From Pythium myriotylum (taxonomy: Eukaryota > Oomycota > Peronosporomycetes > Pythiales > Pythiaceae): 64,000 nt of DNA. Made by a program: the position numbers and the translations under genes. The stretch spans positions 1,612,001-1,676,000 of the forward strand of contig JALJCQ010000014.1 in NCBI GenBank assembly GCA_023091665.1, written 5' to 3'. Of the stretch, positions 36,632-47,360 are shown piece by piece. Under the pieces are notes generated by a model. That model was not told the DNA's origin. It worked only from the letters and a program-made list of their open reading frames with translations, and searched no databases. How positions within the stretch are numbered: the stretch's first letter is position 1; every line of letters begins with the position of its first letter.

Positions 36632-37831
36632 GTCGAAACCAGACTCCTACGCTCACTCAACAAACCCCGCTTTGACAATACACTTGGACAACTTTCACAT
36701 TACACCAACAACAACACAATACACACATCATCGCCTCCACGCGAACAACTAACCAACAAACCGCCACAACCAGATACACACACGCCACCACACGCCGCAC
36801 CGGCGCACACGGATCCCAACAACCCAACACAACGCTCCCCACACTACACCCCCACCGCATGCCATTGCTTTACCCTCTACGCACACATTACCCAGACCCC
36901 AGACCCCAGATCCATCTGACCATCCATCCCTACGTGGTGATACACAGCTCCTTCCGAATGCGTGTGACCCCGCACTGCTGTCAAACACCCGACCCAAATG
37001 CCATCCATCCATCCGACGCCGTCCACGACTCGATTGGCCTATACGTCTGCCTACCGATCATGCTTGTCAGCCCGTTATCTCGTCGTACTATCATTCTCTC
37101 ACGCATGATGAGTGCTATCCTCACATCAACGAAACCAAAAGCCAAACTGAACTCGGAACCGCGACCGCGACCGCGACCGCGACCGCGACCGATACCGAAA
37201 CCGCGACCGAAACCGAAACGAGCATCCCGCTTGCCTTCCGGTTGATGCCACCCCACACAGGTGGGCTGATCCGTCCTTCATCCTTCGCCTCGTGTCGTCT
37301 GTGCGAGCTGAGCGAAGGTGTCTATTGTCCACACAGGATCTCGACTCAACTGCGCGTATGTGTTGGCACGACAGACTCGAACGACTACACCAACCTGAAC
37401 GTGGTCGATGGACTCGTAGTTGGGACCCACCCACTCACCCACCCACGCTGGGTCCGCGGTGAGGGGCTAGAACCAACGAGTGCGAGTGGATTGAAGCCAC
37501 ATGCGTGGGAACAAGTGCGGGGGTTGGTGCCGACTCCTGGTTCACCTTGTCAGCTGAACGCACACGCTGGTTAGATGGTGACATGCTCATCAAATGGAGC
37601 CAACATGCGGGCAGCGGTGGAGTGTGGAAAGAAAGACAAGCATGCACGACGAAGAGCGAGCATTGTCGAGGATAGGATGAGGGTGACGGGAAGGAGGTGA
37701 TAGATAATGTGCTGGTGTGTGTGTTTGTGTTTGATTGTGTGGTGGTTAGTTGTGTTGTTTTATTGTTTTGGTTGTTGTAGTATGCGGTGTGTTTGTGTAT
37801 GTGAGTGGAGTCGGGCGTGGATCAAAAAGAA

Positions 37832-37902
37832 GCGCGAGACCGGGTTCGAACCAGTGACCCTTCGAGCTGCAATCGAAAGCTCTACCACTGAGCTACCCGC
37901 GC
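37832..37902 (-). tRNA. tRNA-Cys (GCA), copy abutting retrotransposon 2
   Basis: Complete reference-type 71-nt tRNA. Its 5' end at 37,902 touches the second retrotransposon, exactly as at 12,528. Internal promoter, U73 and terminator are intact. Confidence 0.95.
37887..37902. repeat. Left target-site duplication of element 2
   Basis: ACTGAGCTACCCGCGC, repeated at 45,259-45,274. Confidence 0.93.
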
Positions 37903-38005
37903 TCACTTCTCGTTTTGCCTCGTCGAGCACAAGTCGATCCAAGCAAACAGCCGAAGTAACCAGCCTCCCAGCCTCCCGGCCTCCCAGCCTTCCCGCCGAA
38001 CGAAG

Positions 38006-40723
38006 ATGAAGCCAGCGAACCAGATCGACTCGGCCCCCCCATCTCCCTCCGACCTCGACTTTGTGGGTGAGAACCCTCCCGCGCAGCTGCTCCGTCCCGT
38101 CTCTGCACAAGATTCGGGAAGCCTCACCCATTGTGAGCCACCATCTGGTCCGGATGGTGCCAGTGCGACTGCCGACGACCCTGCGACGCCCGCGCCCGTA
38201 TCTCACGTGACTTCGAAGTCAGTGAATGCGCAAGCCCCAGTCAGCTCCGGCACGACCACCACCTCCGCGGTCGACGACGCCGACGCTCCTTCAACCGCCG
38301 ACGGACCCGACTCTACCGCCTGCATCGTGGATGTCGGTGCCGGTATGACGGTGCTCGTGACAGGCTCCGCTCCGGTGGCGTCTGGAGTCGAGATCTCCGT
38401 TGCGCTTTCCAGTTCGACCGACTCGCCCGCGAACACTGGGACTACTGCTGTCCCCGGTGGCGACGATGACGACGACGACTTGATGATGGCGGCGACCTCG
38501 CTCCAGCTCAGTCTCGCCTCAAGCCCCGACGAATCAACTGTTGAAGACTCGACTACGACTGATTCGACCCCGGATCCGATTCCGGATGCTCAGCAACCGC
38601 CTGCCAGTGCGGCAGGTGCGACGCCTTCGCTTGGTGCTCTTCTACGCCGTCCAACCGAGATTCGCCGTGACAGAACTCCCGTCTCGGCGACCAGTCGTGT
38701 GGTGCTGCCTCGACCGTGTGCTGCGGATATCGAAGCGATTGACGCGCTGTACGAGAACGGTGGCGACTGGGCCTCGCTCTTCACGTCAGTTGAACAAGCG
38801 CGCCCGTACGAGCTCCCGCGCGCTCGTTACGTCATGACCATCGACACTGGTCGCGCGTTCGAGCGTACCGGCATCAACAAGATCATGGCGTCTTTTCTCA
38901 AGGACAACGGGAACCCCGTGGTCACCGAGCAGATCAAGCTTCAAGAACTCGGCCAGATCTCCAAGGGTCGTGGCGGAGAAATCCGCGTCAAGGTCAAGTC
39001 ACGTGCTGCGTGCGAACGTCTCGCGCGTCAGGAAGTCAAGATCCTCGGTGGCAAGTACATGTTCCAAGACTTCGACGTCCTCGCCGATCGCTTCTACATC
39101 GACATCTCGAGCGTCGACAGCAACTTCGACAACGAAGGTCTTCTGCGCGCGTTCTTCGACATCGGCAGCGAGCCGATCTACGACACGTTCCGCGACGTCA
39201 ACCTCGCGTCCGGAATGACGACAGCAACGTGGCGCGTCTACTTTCGAAGTGCGACGTGCCCAAGAGCGCTGTGTGTGCAAGGCTTCACGTGCGACCAAGT
39301 CATCTTCGGCAGCCGCATGTACCCAGCTTTGGCGCGCGACGCCGCGTTCCCGTCCCAGCGACGTGGTTTCGGTCAGGTGTCGCCACACGCTTTGGACTTG
39401 GACAAGATCAACAAGCCTACTCCGCCAGCACCAGTGCAACCGTCCGAGCCGGCTGCTCCGACTTCGTACGCAGACGCGGTGAAGAACGGTGTCTCGCAAG
39501 CGGAGTCCAAGTCGCAAGACTCTGCAAGCGTCATCTCGGTCGGTACGCACGCGGGATCGCTGTTGACGCCTCCGGGTAGTCCGCAGCCTGGAACCAAGTC
39601 TCTGCCGCCGCCGCCACCGCCGCTCGGTCTGTCCGCGTCCAACGCAGATCGTCCGGAAAACGGAACCAAATCGACCAAGTCCAAGGGCAAGCGCTCGCGT
39701 TACGCCGACGACTTTGCCGACATGTTACAGAAGGCGCGACCGAAGCCCGTGCAAGGCATCGCGACAAGCAACTACTTCGAAGTGTTGAACTCCATCGAGT
39801 TCGAACTCGACTGCTGCAATGCGGCGCTCAACGAGTCGAGCCTGCCGCGGTTCCAGGTCGTGCCTCGCAAGGTCAAGGGTCCCGACACGATCAAGACCAG
39901 CAAGGAGTCGAGTCACTTCTTGACCAAGCACCACACCAAGGTGATGAAGACGAAGGAAGCGACGTCGATCCAAGAGATCCTCGCCGAACTCGAGACAACC
40001 GAGCCTACCGCCGACCTCCAGCTCCAGTCGAACCACATCGCTGCAGCGGACGTTCGTGCGGAATCACTTCGGAAGACTCTCCGCAACACGGCCAACCCGG
40101 ACACGATCGGCCATCTTGCCGGTGGGAAGTCTCCGCTCGCGTTCAACTCTGTGCTGCTCGGCGAGATGAGTGACCTCAGCGGCAACGTCAAGGAACTCGC
40201 ACAGCTCCACATGATCAATCGTGTGTTGAGCGCGACTGATCCAAACTCGTGTACGACCTTCGCGCACAAGTGGGCTGCGCACTACGGTGAGAAGCTGCCG
40301 AAGGATCGCAATGACATCTTCAAGATGACGGGACGGTGGTATCGTGATGAGCGGATGTCGGCGCTCTTGCGAGCCACGTGCGCGCTCTCGTTGTTCGAGT
40401 TGATGCTCATGTGCACGGCGCCGCAGATCTTCCAGAGCGACATGTGGATCCAGCGCCTTACCGGAGCTCCAGTCGGGTGGATTCCAGCACTCAACGGTCG
40501 TTTGCTCCACCCCAACGTGTTGTTGGCACTGCTGCGCTCCGACTTGGGCGCACAGATCTTTGCCGTGTGGGAGAAGATCCAGTGGCAAGGCGAGCTTCTC
40601 GACGACCTCGAATATCTTCGCACGTGCGGCTTGTACTTCTCCGATGACGAAGCGGTTCTCCAGCTTACGGCTGTCAACGGCGTCGCAACACTAGGTGCCG
40701 GACCGCTCTGCCTCGACTGCTAA
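38006..40723 (+). CDS. Retrotransposon ORF1 protein (copy 2)
   Basis: 905 aa, the same length and layout as the copy-1 protein at 12,623: acidic Ser/Thr/Ala-rich N-terminus, presumed RNA-binding middle region and Pro/Lys-rich linker. Only about twenty substitutions were seen by eye, mostly in the low-complexity N-terminus (for example Leu to Pro and Asn to Ala around residues 49-53) and near residue 645. The concentration of changes outside the presumed folded part fits purifying selection or recent origin. The stop again lies inside the ORF2 frame. Confidence 0.85.
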   Translation: MKPANQIDSAPPSPSDLDFVGENPPAQLLRPVSAQDSGSLTHCEPPSGPDGASATADDPATPAPVSHVTSKSVNAQAPVSSGTTTTSAVDDADAPSTADGPDSTACIVDVGAGMTVLVTGSAPVASGVEISVALSSSTDSPANTGTTAVPGGDDDDDDLMMAATSLQLSLASSPDESTVEDSTTTDSTPDPIPDAQQPPASAAGATPSLGALLRRPTEIRRDRTPVSATSRVVLPRPCAADIEAIDALYENGGDWASLFTSVEQARPYELPRARYVMTIDTGRAFERTGINKIMASFLKDNGNPVVTEQIKLQELGQISKGRGGEIRVKVKSRAACERLARQEVKILGGKYMFQDFDVLADRFYIDISSVDSNFDNEGLLRAFFDIGSEPIYDTFRDVNLASGMTTATWRVYFRSATCPRALCVQGFTCDQVIFGSRMYPALARDAAFPSQRRGFGQVSPHALDLDKINKPTPPAPVQPSEPAAPTSYADAVKNGVSQAESKSQDSASVISVGTHAGSLLTPPGSPQPGTKSLPPPPPPLGLSASNADRPENGTKSTKSKGKRSRYADDFADMLQKARPKPVQGIATSNYFEVLNSIEFELDCCNAALNESSLPRFQVVPRKVKGPDTIKTSKESSHFLTKHHTKVMKTKEATSIQEILAELETTEPTADLQLQSNHIAAADVRAESLRKTLRNTANPDTIGHLAGGKSPLAFNSVLLGEMSDLSGNVKELAQLHMINRVLSATDPNSCTTFAHKWAAHYGEKLPKDRNDIFKMTGRWYRDERMSALLRATCALSLFELMLMCTAPQIFQSDMWIQRLTGAPVGWIPALNGRLLHPNVLLALLRSDLGAQIFAVWEKIQWQGELLDDLEYLRTCGLYFSDDEAVLQLTAVNGVATLGAGPLCLDC

Positions 40724-43700
40724 AGCGGTCGAGGCGGACGCGGCCGAGGTCTCGTGGGAGAACATCAGTCTTTTGACGGTGAACACCAACGGGATCAAGA
40801 AGAACGGCCACCTGTTGATCGAGAACCAGCTCATCAAGAACAGTCTCTCGTGCGTCCAAGAGACCAAGCTGCGCGACTCGCATCATCGTGCAACGCTCCA
40901 ATTCCACCATGACTCAAGATTTCAACACCGCCTCTTCGTCAGCGACACCAACGCGCACAGTCCAGTTGCCGTTGCTGCACGATCGGGTGGCGTCATGACA
41001 GTGCTCCGCTCCGACTTTCCCGGGTTTCAGTCTGCTTGTGAGCAGTCTTCGTTGACTATTCAAGGCCGCTACTTGGTCGTCCGGGTCGTCGCGAACGGTG
41101 CTCCGATCTACATCCACAACGTGTACGCGCCAGTCGATAACTTCGAGAAGAAGGGGTTCTTCGAAGCGCTACCGTACGAAGTGTTCGAAGACAATGCGAC
41201 TCACCTGGTGCTCGGTGACCTCAACACGCCACTCGACCCCCTCGTCGATGCGTCGGATCCAAGGGCGACAGGAACGACCGGCGGTAACGCGTGCGTGGCG
41301 TGGTTGGCCCAGCTCGGTGTCGTGGATGCCTGGCGAATCCACCATCCCGACGAACGCGTCTACACTGGTCCACAGCCTCGACACAACCGTCTCGACTACA
41401 TCCTCATGTCAGAAGACTTCTGCACCGCGCTGTACGGTGACTCCTTGTACTTTGAGCCCAAGGGTGCCGGCGACCATCTCGCACATCAAGTTGTGTTGCG
41501 CGCGATGAGCCAGCCTCAAGGCCACGGGTACTGGCGTTTCCAGTCGGCGATGCTCGACTTCCCCGATATCGTTGAAGCTATCCAAGGCGAAGCGACAACT
41601 GTGCTTGCTGCGTTACGGCGCTCCTCCAACCCGGGCAAGGTGTGGCACAAGTGGAAGAAGGGCATGCGTCGTCAGCTTCAAGCTCTGCAGCGCAAGCTGA
41701 AGCGTCAAGGCGAGACCGCCACCACCGAAGCTCGTCAGGCACTTGCCCACGCGGCTGCGGCATACCGGTCGGAGCGAAGCGATCGCGCGCAGACGGTGTT
41801 CCAGACCGCACTGACGGCATACCAAGACAGCATCAACTCGGCGCGTCTTTACAACCAAGACTCGGCTTTCGACTTCCAGGCTCAACACGCGGAGAAGTCA
41901 TCCAAGTACTTCTTTCGACCGCTAGACGGATCCTTGCGGAGAGTCAGCATCGAAGAAGTGCGGCTTCAAGATGGCTCAGCATCAAGCAACCCCGCGGATA
42001 TCGCGGCTGCCTTCAATCAGCACTGGGGCGGTATCATGGGCGATGTTGAGCGCGGTGGTGTTGTCGTCCAAGAGCCTGAGCAGAGCCAGATTGACCGGAT
42101 GCTCGACACGATCGACCGCCGACTGTCTGAAGACGAGCAAAATATCCTCAACGCTCCGATCACAGCGGCGGACCTCGCCAGTGCAATCAAGAAGATGCGA
42201 GCATCGTCAGCGCCCGGGATGGACGGGCTTCCAGCTGCCTTCTACCAGGTGGCTCCTGACGTGTTCGGTGAATGCCTGGAGATCGTGTTCAACTACCAAC
42301 TTCAGCGAGGCGAGCTTCTTCGGTGCCAACGCCAGTCGGCGATCAGTCTGCTGCACAAGAAGGGATCCCGAGCTGACCCAGGCAACTATCGCCCAATTGC
42401 TTTGATGGGTGTCGACGTGAAGGCACTGTCAAAGGTTCTCGCTTTCCGACTGCAGTTGTTCCTGACCAAGCTTGTGCACCAAGACCAGAAGGCTTTCGTG
42501 CGTGGTCGCTCTCTGCATCACCACGTTCGTTTCGTGAGTGACCTGCAAGACCTCGTCACCGCGCGCGACGAGGAAGCCTACGCCATGTTCCTCGACTTTG
42601 AGAAGGCGTACGACCGCGTCAACTGGAACTACATGTTTCAGGTGCTCGATCGGATGGGATGTGGCGGGGCGTTCTCGGGGTGGGTGAAGCTCCTGTACAC
42701 TCGACCACACGCGCATCTCATGATCAACGGATTCGTGCAAGACCCGCTCTGCCCAACGCGCGGAGTCAAGCAAGGTGATCCGCTGTCGGCGCTGCTGTTC
42801 TTGCTTGTTATCGAGCCACTCGGTAACCTGCTCCGCCAGCACGAAGAACATGGGATCTGCTTGACAGCGGATGCCACCGTCGCGAGTATTTTCTTCGCCG
42901 ACGACTCGACGTTACTGTCGGGCTCTATCGCTGGTGTCGAGGCGCAACTTGGGTTGGTCGAAGAATACTGTCAAGGCTCCGGCGCCAAGCTCAACGTGAA
43001 CAAGTGTGTGCTGATGTCGCTGCATCGAACGCGGCGATGCCCGGGCATACCAGGTGTGCAGGTTCTCGATGAAGACTCCACGGTCAAGTTCCTCGGTCTC
43101 CTGTTCGGTCAACGACGCACAACGGAATTGATTGTTGAAGACCTCGATCGACGCTTCTTTGACGGGTTCAAGCAGTGGTTTCGGCGCGCACGGACGCTCC
43201 AAGGCAGGCTCCTCGTCGCCCAGACCATGGTGCTCTCACGTCTGTGGCACTACACTGCTCACGTTGATGTGCCGCCAGGACGAGTGAAGAAGTGGCAAGC
43301 CGCGCTACACCGGTTCGTCTTGAGTCGGCGCTACGAACGCGACGCTCGGCATGTCCAGTTGATCTCGAACGAATTTGTCAACCTGCCGCGCGAGTCTGGG
43401 GGTCTGCAGGTACTGAGTCTCGACGGTGTGCTCAAGCGACAGTCACTGCAGCTCCTGCTTCAGTTCACGGCAGCTTCGACATCGACGACCGGCAACTGGA
43501 CGGTAGCAGGAGTCGAGCTGCTGCGGATCAGTCTTCCGCGGTGGGGCCCGCAGAGGCCACTCGACTTTCTCTACGTCAGTCCGTGGCGGCATCGAGGCTC
43601 GATCGAGTGGGGGCAGCTCTCTTCGTGGTGGCGTGCGGCCTGGAAGACTTGGTACGGTATCAAGTGGCCGGTGTCGTGGCTCGACCTCCCCCCAGAAGAA

Positions 43701-44861
43701 CGACTTGCGTCTGCACTCGACCAACCGATCTGGTTCCATGGCGACAAGAACTTCCAGTTCCTCCCAACCAGCCATTCCGACACAACGCCGTCCCAGCATC
43801 GTTCTCTCAGCATGATTGCAGAGCCGCAACGAAGCTTCCGTCGGCAAGTTGCCCGTGTCTTTCAGTTGCGATCTCTTCGTGACTTCGCTGGTGAAGGCGA
43901 CAAGTGGCCGAGCGCGATCGAGTTTGCTGAGCGACATGTCGACTACACCCAAGTCTCCATCACCCCGTATCGACAGTACACGTGGCTGCTCAAGCTTCAC
44001 GAGGAAGCCACGCAAGTTTTCGGGCGTCTCTGCACAATGTGCTCTGTCCCAGTCGATGGAGTGCTACCGACGGCGCCTGAGCACCAACATCCGCGAGTCG
44101 GTGTGAAGATCAACGACCGTGTGTGCTGGGTGCCGCGCATTCCACGATCCCAACTGCTCCGCCTGGTGTGGCAAGCTCCAGAGCCGACGAGAACGCATCC
44201 GCTGTTCTTCCACGACCCTCGAGCGCCTACAGACGTGGTCCTCCGATTCAACAAGCTACGCAAGCGGCTTCGTGTGTTGCTTCTCCCGATATACGAAGAC
44301 CTCCAGTTCCGCTTGGCGTACGGCTTGTTACCGACTCGCTCACGCTTCTCGTTCATGACGGTGGCAAATCCCGGCATCGTGTACTGTGTTCGACCAGGCT
44401 GCAACTCAGTGGAGACGGCGCGTCATTTGTTCTTCGAGTGTGTGCTGCCGACTGTGATATGGCGCGACATCTTCCGTGATATGTCGGTGTTCTTCACATC
44501 TCGACCCTCCTGGACCGACATTGTCTTCGGTAAAGCCATCCGCGTTGCTCCCGTGTGGAAGGACCACACAGAAGAAATCCAAGACCTGTGGCAAGTCATC
44601 CGTGCTGTGGTGCTTCACCTGTTGTGGACTGAACGCAATGGGCGACTGTTCAACGGGCGGTCCCCGATGCCAACAATTGCAGCACTGCGTGTGGTGTATA
44701 CGACTGTGGGTGCTCATGTGCGTGCGTGTCTTCGACGTGTGTACGACGATGTGCAGCGTGCTTCGCTTCAGGTTGTGTTGTCAAGTCTCCAGTCTACGCC
44801 TTCGCTTGGTGCCTTCATGCAAAACAACATGGGGTTGTTTGCAGTTCGCTTTTTGGCATAA
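40695..44861 (+). CDS. Retrotransposon ORF2: AP endonuclease, reverse transcriptase, zinc knuckle (copy 2)
   Basis: 1388 codons, same organisation as the copy-1 frame at 15,312, with all endonuclease, RT (FADD) and zinc-knuckle motifs intact. The overlap with ORF1 (29 nt, +1 frame) and the absence of an early ATG are conserved. Differences from copy 1 cluster: about 10 percent of bases differ around 42,170-42,340, just before the core RT motifs, whereas the next roughly 900 bases appear identical. The reading frame starts at a GTG codon after a TAG. The true translation mechanism is unknown. Confidence 0.93.
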   Translation: MPDRSASTAKAVEADAAEVSWENISLLTVNTNGIKKNGHLLIENQLIKNSLSCVQETKLRDSHHRATLQFHHDSRFQHRLFVSDTNAHSPVAVAARSGGVMTVLRSDFPGFQSACEQSSLTIQGRYLVVRVVANGAPIYIHNVYAPVDNFEKKGFFEALPYEVFEDNATHLVLGDLNTPLDPLVDASDPRATGTTGGNACVAWLAQLGVVDAWRIHHPDERVYTGPQPRHNRLDYILMSEDFCTALYGDSLYFEPKGAGDHLAHQVVLRAMSQPQGHGYWRFQSAMLDFPDIVEAIQGEATTVLAALRRSSNPGKVWHKWKKGMRRQLQALQRKLKRQGETATTEARQALAHAAAAYRSERSDRAQTVFQTALTAYQDSINSARLYNQDSAFDFQAQHAEKSSKYFFRPLDGSLRRVSIEEVRLQDGSASSNPADIAAAFNQHWGGIMGDVERGGVVVQEPEQSQIDRMLDTIDRRLSEDEQNILNAPITAADLASAIKKMRASSAPGMDGLPAAFYQVAPDVFGECLEIVFNYQLQRGELLRCQRQSAISLLHKKGSRADPGNYRPIALMGVDVKALSKVLAFRLQLFLTKLVHQDQKAFVRGRSLHHHVRFVSDLQDLVTARDEEAYAMFLDFEKAYDRVNWNYMFQVLDRMGCGGAFSGWVKLLYTRPHAHLMINGFVQDPLCPTRGVKQGDPLSALLFLLVIEPLGNLLRQHEEHGICLTADATVASIFFADDSTLLSGSIAGVEAQLGLVEEYCQGSGAKLNVNKCVLMSLHRTRRCPGIPGVQVLDEDSTVKFLGLLFGQRRTTELIVEDLDRRFFDGFKQWFRRARTLQGRLLVAQTMVLSRLWHYTAHVDVPPGRVKKWQAALHRFVLSRRYERDARHVQLISNEFVNLPRESGGLQVLSLDGVLKRQSLQLLLQFTAASTSTTGNWTVAGVELLRISLPRWGPQRPLDFLYVSPWRHRGSIEWGQLSSWWRAAWKTWYGIKWPVSWLDLPPEERLASALDQPIWFHGDKNFQFLPTSHSDTTPSQHRSLSMIAEPQRSFRRQVARVFQLRSLRDFAGEGDKWPSAIEFAERHVDYTQVSITPYRQYTWLLKLHEEATQVFGRLCTMCSVPVDGVLPTAPEHQHPRVGVKINDRVCWVPRIPRSQLLRLVWQAPEPTRTHPLFFHDPRAPTDVVLRFNKLRKRLRVLLLPIYEDLQFRLAYGLLPTRSRFSFMTVANPGIVYCVRPGCNSVETARHLFFECVLPTVIWRDIFRDMSVFFTSRPSWTDIVFGKAIRVAPVWKDHTEEIQDLWQVIRAVVLHLLWTERNGRLFNGRSPMPTIAALRVVYTTVGAHVRACLRRVYDDVQRASLQVVLSSLQSTPSLGAFMQNNMGLFAVRFLA

Positions 44862-45005
44862 AAGAATTTCGTGCCGATTCTTCTTCTTCTTCTTGGCTGT
44901 GGAGGGTTTTCAACCAATCGCAGTTCGAGTTCGTCCCGAACACAAGCCAGAGGAGACCCGCGCGACCGAAGTCAAGCACCAGAATTTTAGACCACAAGGC
45001 AAGTG

Positions 45006-45076
45006 TCCGAGCCGGGGTTCGAACCCGCGACCAGTAACTTCGGATCCACACTCTTAAACGTCTGAGCTACCCGCAG
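45006..45076 (-). other. tRNA-like segment in 3' UTR (element copy 2)
   Basis: Minus-strand sequence with a good A box (GGTAGCTCAGACG), D arm GCTC/GAGT, anticodon-like loop AAGTTAC and a strong B box and T loop (GCGGGTTCGAACCCC). The acceptor ends do not pair, so it is tRNA-like only. It lies at the same place as the tRNA-like segment of copy 1 but differs strongly in sequence from it. Confidence 0.5.
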
Positions 45077-45258
45077 CTATTGAACCGACATGTTAAAACA
45101 AGTACCTAAACCAGTCAAGACCAACGGAAGTCGACCACCAACTCAACAACTGAAGCCCCCAGCCTCGTGACACATTAGTCAAGTGTATAATATTCATCGA
45201 CGAGGTAGATTAGAGTACTCATAGTCGTACTAATTATAGTTAATACAGACGCCTTGAA

Positions 45259-45274
45259 ACTGAGCTACCCGCGC
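45259..45274. repeat. Right target-site duplication of element 2
   Basis: Same 16 bp as 37,887-37,902, an isolated 5' fragment of tRNA-Cys joined to native array flank. Confidence 0.93.
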
Positions 45275-46493
45275 GTCGAAACCAGACTCCTACGCTCACT
45301 CAACAAACCCCGCTTTGACAATACACTTGGACAACTTTCACATTACACCAACAACAACACAATACACACATCATCGCCTCCACGCGAACAACTAACCAGC
45401 AAACCGCCACAACCAGATACACACACGCCACCACACGCCGCACCGGCGCACACGGATCCCAACAACCCAACACAACGCTCCCCACACTACACCCCCACCG
45501 CATGCCATTGCTTTACCCTCTACGCACACATTACCCAGACCCCAGACCCCAGACCCCAGATCCATCTGACCATCCATCCCTACGTGGTGATACACAGCTC
45601 CTTCCGAATGCGTGTGACCCCGCACTGCTGTCAAACACCCGACCCAAATGCCATCTATCCATCCGACGCCGTCCACGACTCGATTGGCCTATACGTCTGC
45701 CTACCGATCATGCTTGTCAGCCCGTTATCTCGTCGTACTATCATTCTCTCACGCATGATGAGTGCTATCCTCACATCAACGAAACCAAAAGCCAAACTGA
45801 ACTCGGAACCGCGACCGCGACCGCGACCGCGACCGCGACCGCGACCGAAACCGATACCGAAACCGCGACCGAAACCGAAACGAGCATCCCGCTTGCCTTC
45901 CGGTTGATGCCACCCCACACAGGTGGGCTGATCCGTCCTTCATCCTTCGCCTCGTGTCGTCTGTGCGAGCTGAGCGAAGGTGTCTATTGTCCACACAGGA
46001 TCTCGACTCAACTGCGCGTATGTGTTGGCACGACAGACTCGAACGACTACACCAACCTGAACGTGGTCGATGGACTCGTAGTTGGGACCCACCCACTCAC
46101 CCACCCACGCTGGGTCCGCGGTGAGGGGCTAGAACCAACGAGTGCGAGTGGATTGAAGCCACATGCGTGGGAACAAGTGCGGGGGTTGGTGCCGACTCCT
46201 GGTTCACCTTGTCAGCTGAACGCACACGCTGGTTAGATGGTGACATGCTCGTCAAATGGAGCCAACATGCGGGCAGCGGTGGAGTGTGGAAAGAAAGACA
46301 AGCAAGCACGACGAAGAGCGAGCATTGTCGAGGATAGGATGAGGGTGACGGGAAGGAGGTGATAGATAATGTGCTGGTGTGTGTGTTTGTGTTTGATTGT
46401 GTGGTGATTAGTTGTGTTGTTTTATTGTTTTGGTTGTTGTAGTATGCGGTGTGTTTGTGTATGTGAGTGGAGTCGGGCGTGGATCAAAAAGAA

Positions 46494-46565
46494 GCGCGAG
46501 ACCGGGTTCGAACCAGTGACCCTTCGAGCTGCAATACAGACGCCTTGAAACTGAGCTACCCGCGC
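46494..46565 (-). pseudogene. tRNA-Cys pseudogene with element 3'-end scar (second)
   Basis: Same structure as the pseudogene at 26,265-26,336, with the identical junction (GCAATACAGACGCCTTGAAACTGAGC). The two disrupted copies therefore derive from one event that spread by exchange, or from two identical deletions. It is the last tRNA position before the array ends. Confidence 0.93.
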
Positions 46566-47360
46566 GTCGAAACCAGACTCCTACGCTCACTCAACAAACC
46601 CCGCTTTGACAATACACTTGGACAACTTTCACATTACACCAACAACAACACAATACACACATCATCGCCTCCACGCGAACAACTAACCAACAAACCGCCA
46701 CAACCAGATACACACACGCCACCACACGCCGCACCGGCGCACACGGATCCCAACAACCCAACACAACGCTCCCCACACTACACCCCCACCGCATGCCATT
46801 GCTTTACCCTCTACGCACACATTACCCAGACCCCAGACCCCAGACCCCAGATCCATCTGACCATCCATCCCTACGTGGTGATACACAGCTCCTTCCGAAT
46901 GCGTGTGACCCCGCACTGCTGTCAAACACCCGACCCAAATGCCATCCATCCATCCGACGCCGTCCACGACTCGATTGGCCTATACGTCTGCCTACCGATC
47001 ATGCTTGTCAGCCCGTTATCTCGTCGTACTATCATTCTCTCACGCATGATGAGTGCTATCCTCACATCAACGAAACCAAAAGCCAAACTGAACTCGGAAC
47101 CGCGACCGCGACCGCGACCGCGACCGCGACCGAAACCGAAACGAGCATCCCGCTTGCCTTCCGGTTGATGCCACCCCACACAGGTGGGCTGATCCGTCCT
47201 TCATCCTTCGCCTCGTGTCGTCTGTGCGAGCTGAGCGAAGGTGTCTATTGTCCACACAGGATCTCGACTCAACTGCGCGTATGTGTTGGCACGACAGACT
47301 CGAACGACTACACCAACCTGAACGTGGTCGATGGACTCGTAGTTGGGACCCACCCACTCA

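Larger units (their letters stand above)
19870..37902. repeat. tRNA-Cys tandem array, middle block
   Basis: Fourteen units of 1270-1298 bp between the two retrotransposons. They share sequence with the left block but carry more variants. These include a GAGTGGATTGAAGCCACATG version of one stretch in several units, four adjacent units with a changed tRNA variable loop, one tRNA with a 3-nt deletion and one disrupted by element 3'-end sequence. The hexamer tract is longest in the first unit (eight perfect copies). The sharing of variants between neighbouring units suggests spread by unequal exchange or conversion. Confidence 0.97.
37903..45258 (+). mobile_element. tRNA-Cys-specific APE-type non-LTR retrotransposon, copy 2
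   Basis: A 7356-bp full-length element in the same orientation and at the same nucleotide of the tRNA as copy 1, with the same 16-bp duplication. It starts one base earlier (TCACTTCTCG versus CACTTCTCG). The 5' UTR differs by a small indel among AGCCTCCC-like microrepeats. Both ORFs are intact, with the same lengths as in copy 1. The 3' UTR is a different version that is alignable only in parts, except for the terminal 180 or so bases, which resemble copy 1. This argues that it is not a simple recent segmental duplicate of copy 1. Confidence 0.93.
45259..47360. repeat. tRNA-Cys tandem array, right end
   Basis: One full unit and part of a second, then the array stops in mid-unit. Identity to the other units is lost after about 47,360, just past GGGACCCACCCACTCA. 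The hexamer tract of the last unit has lost the CCGATACCGAAA portion. No short direct or inverted repeat was seen at the boundary. Confidence 0.92.

Noticed and set aside
1..47360. CRISPR-like or rDNA array
   Set aside because: Units are 1.27-1.30 kb with no short repeat/variable spacer structure, and no rRNA sequence was recognised. The genes around are eukaryotic with introns.
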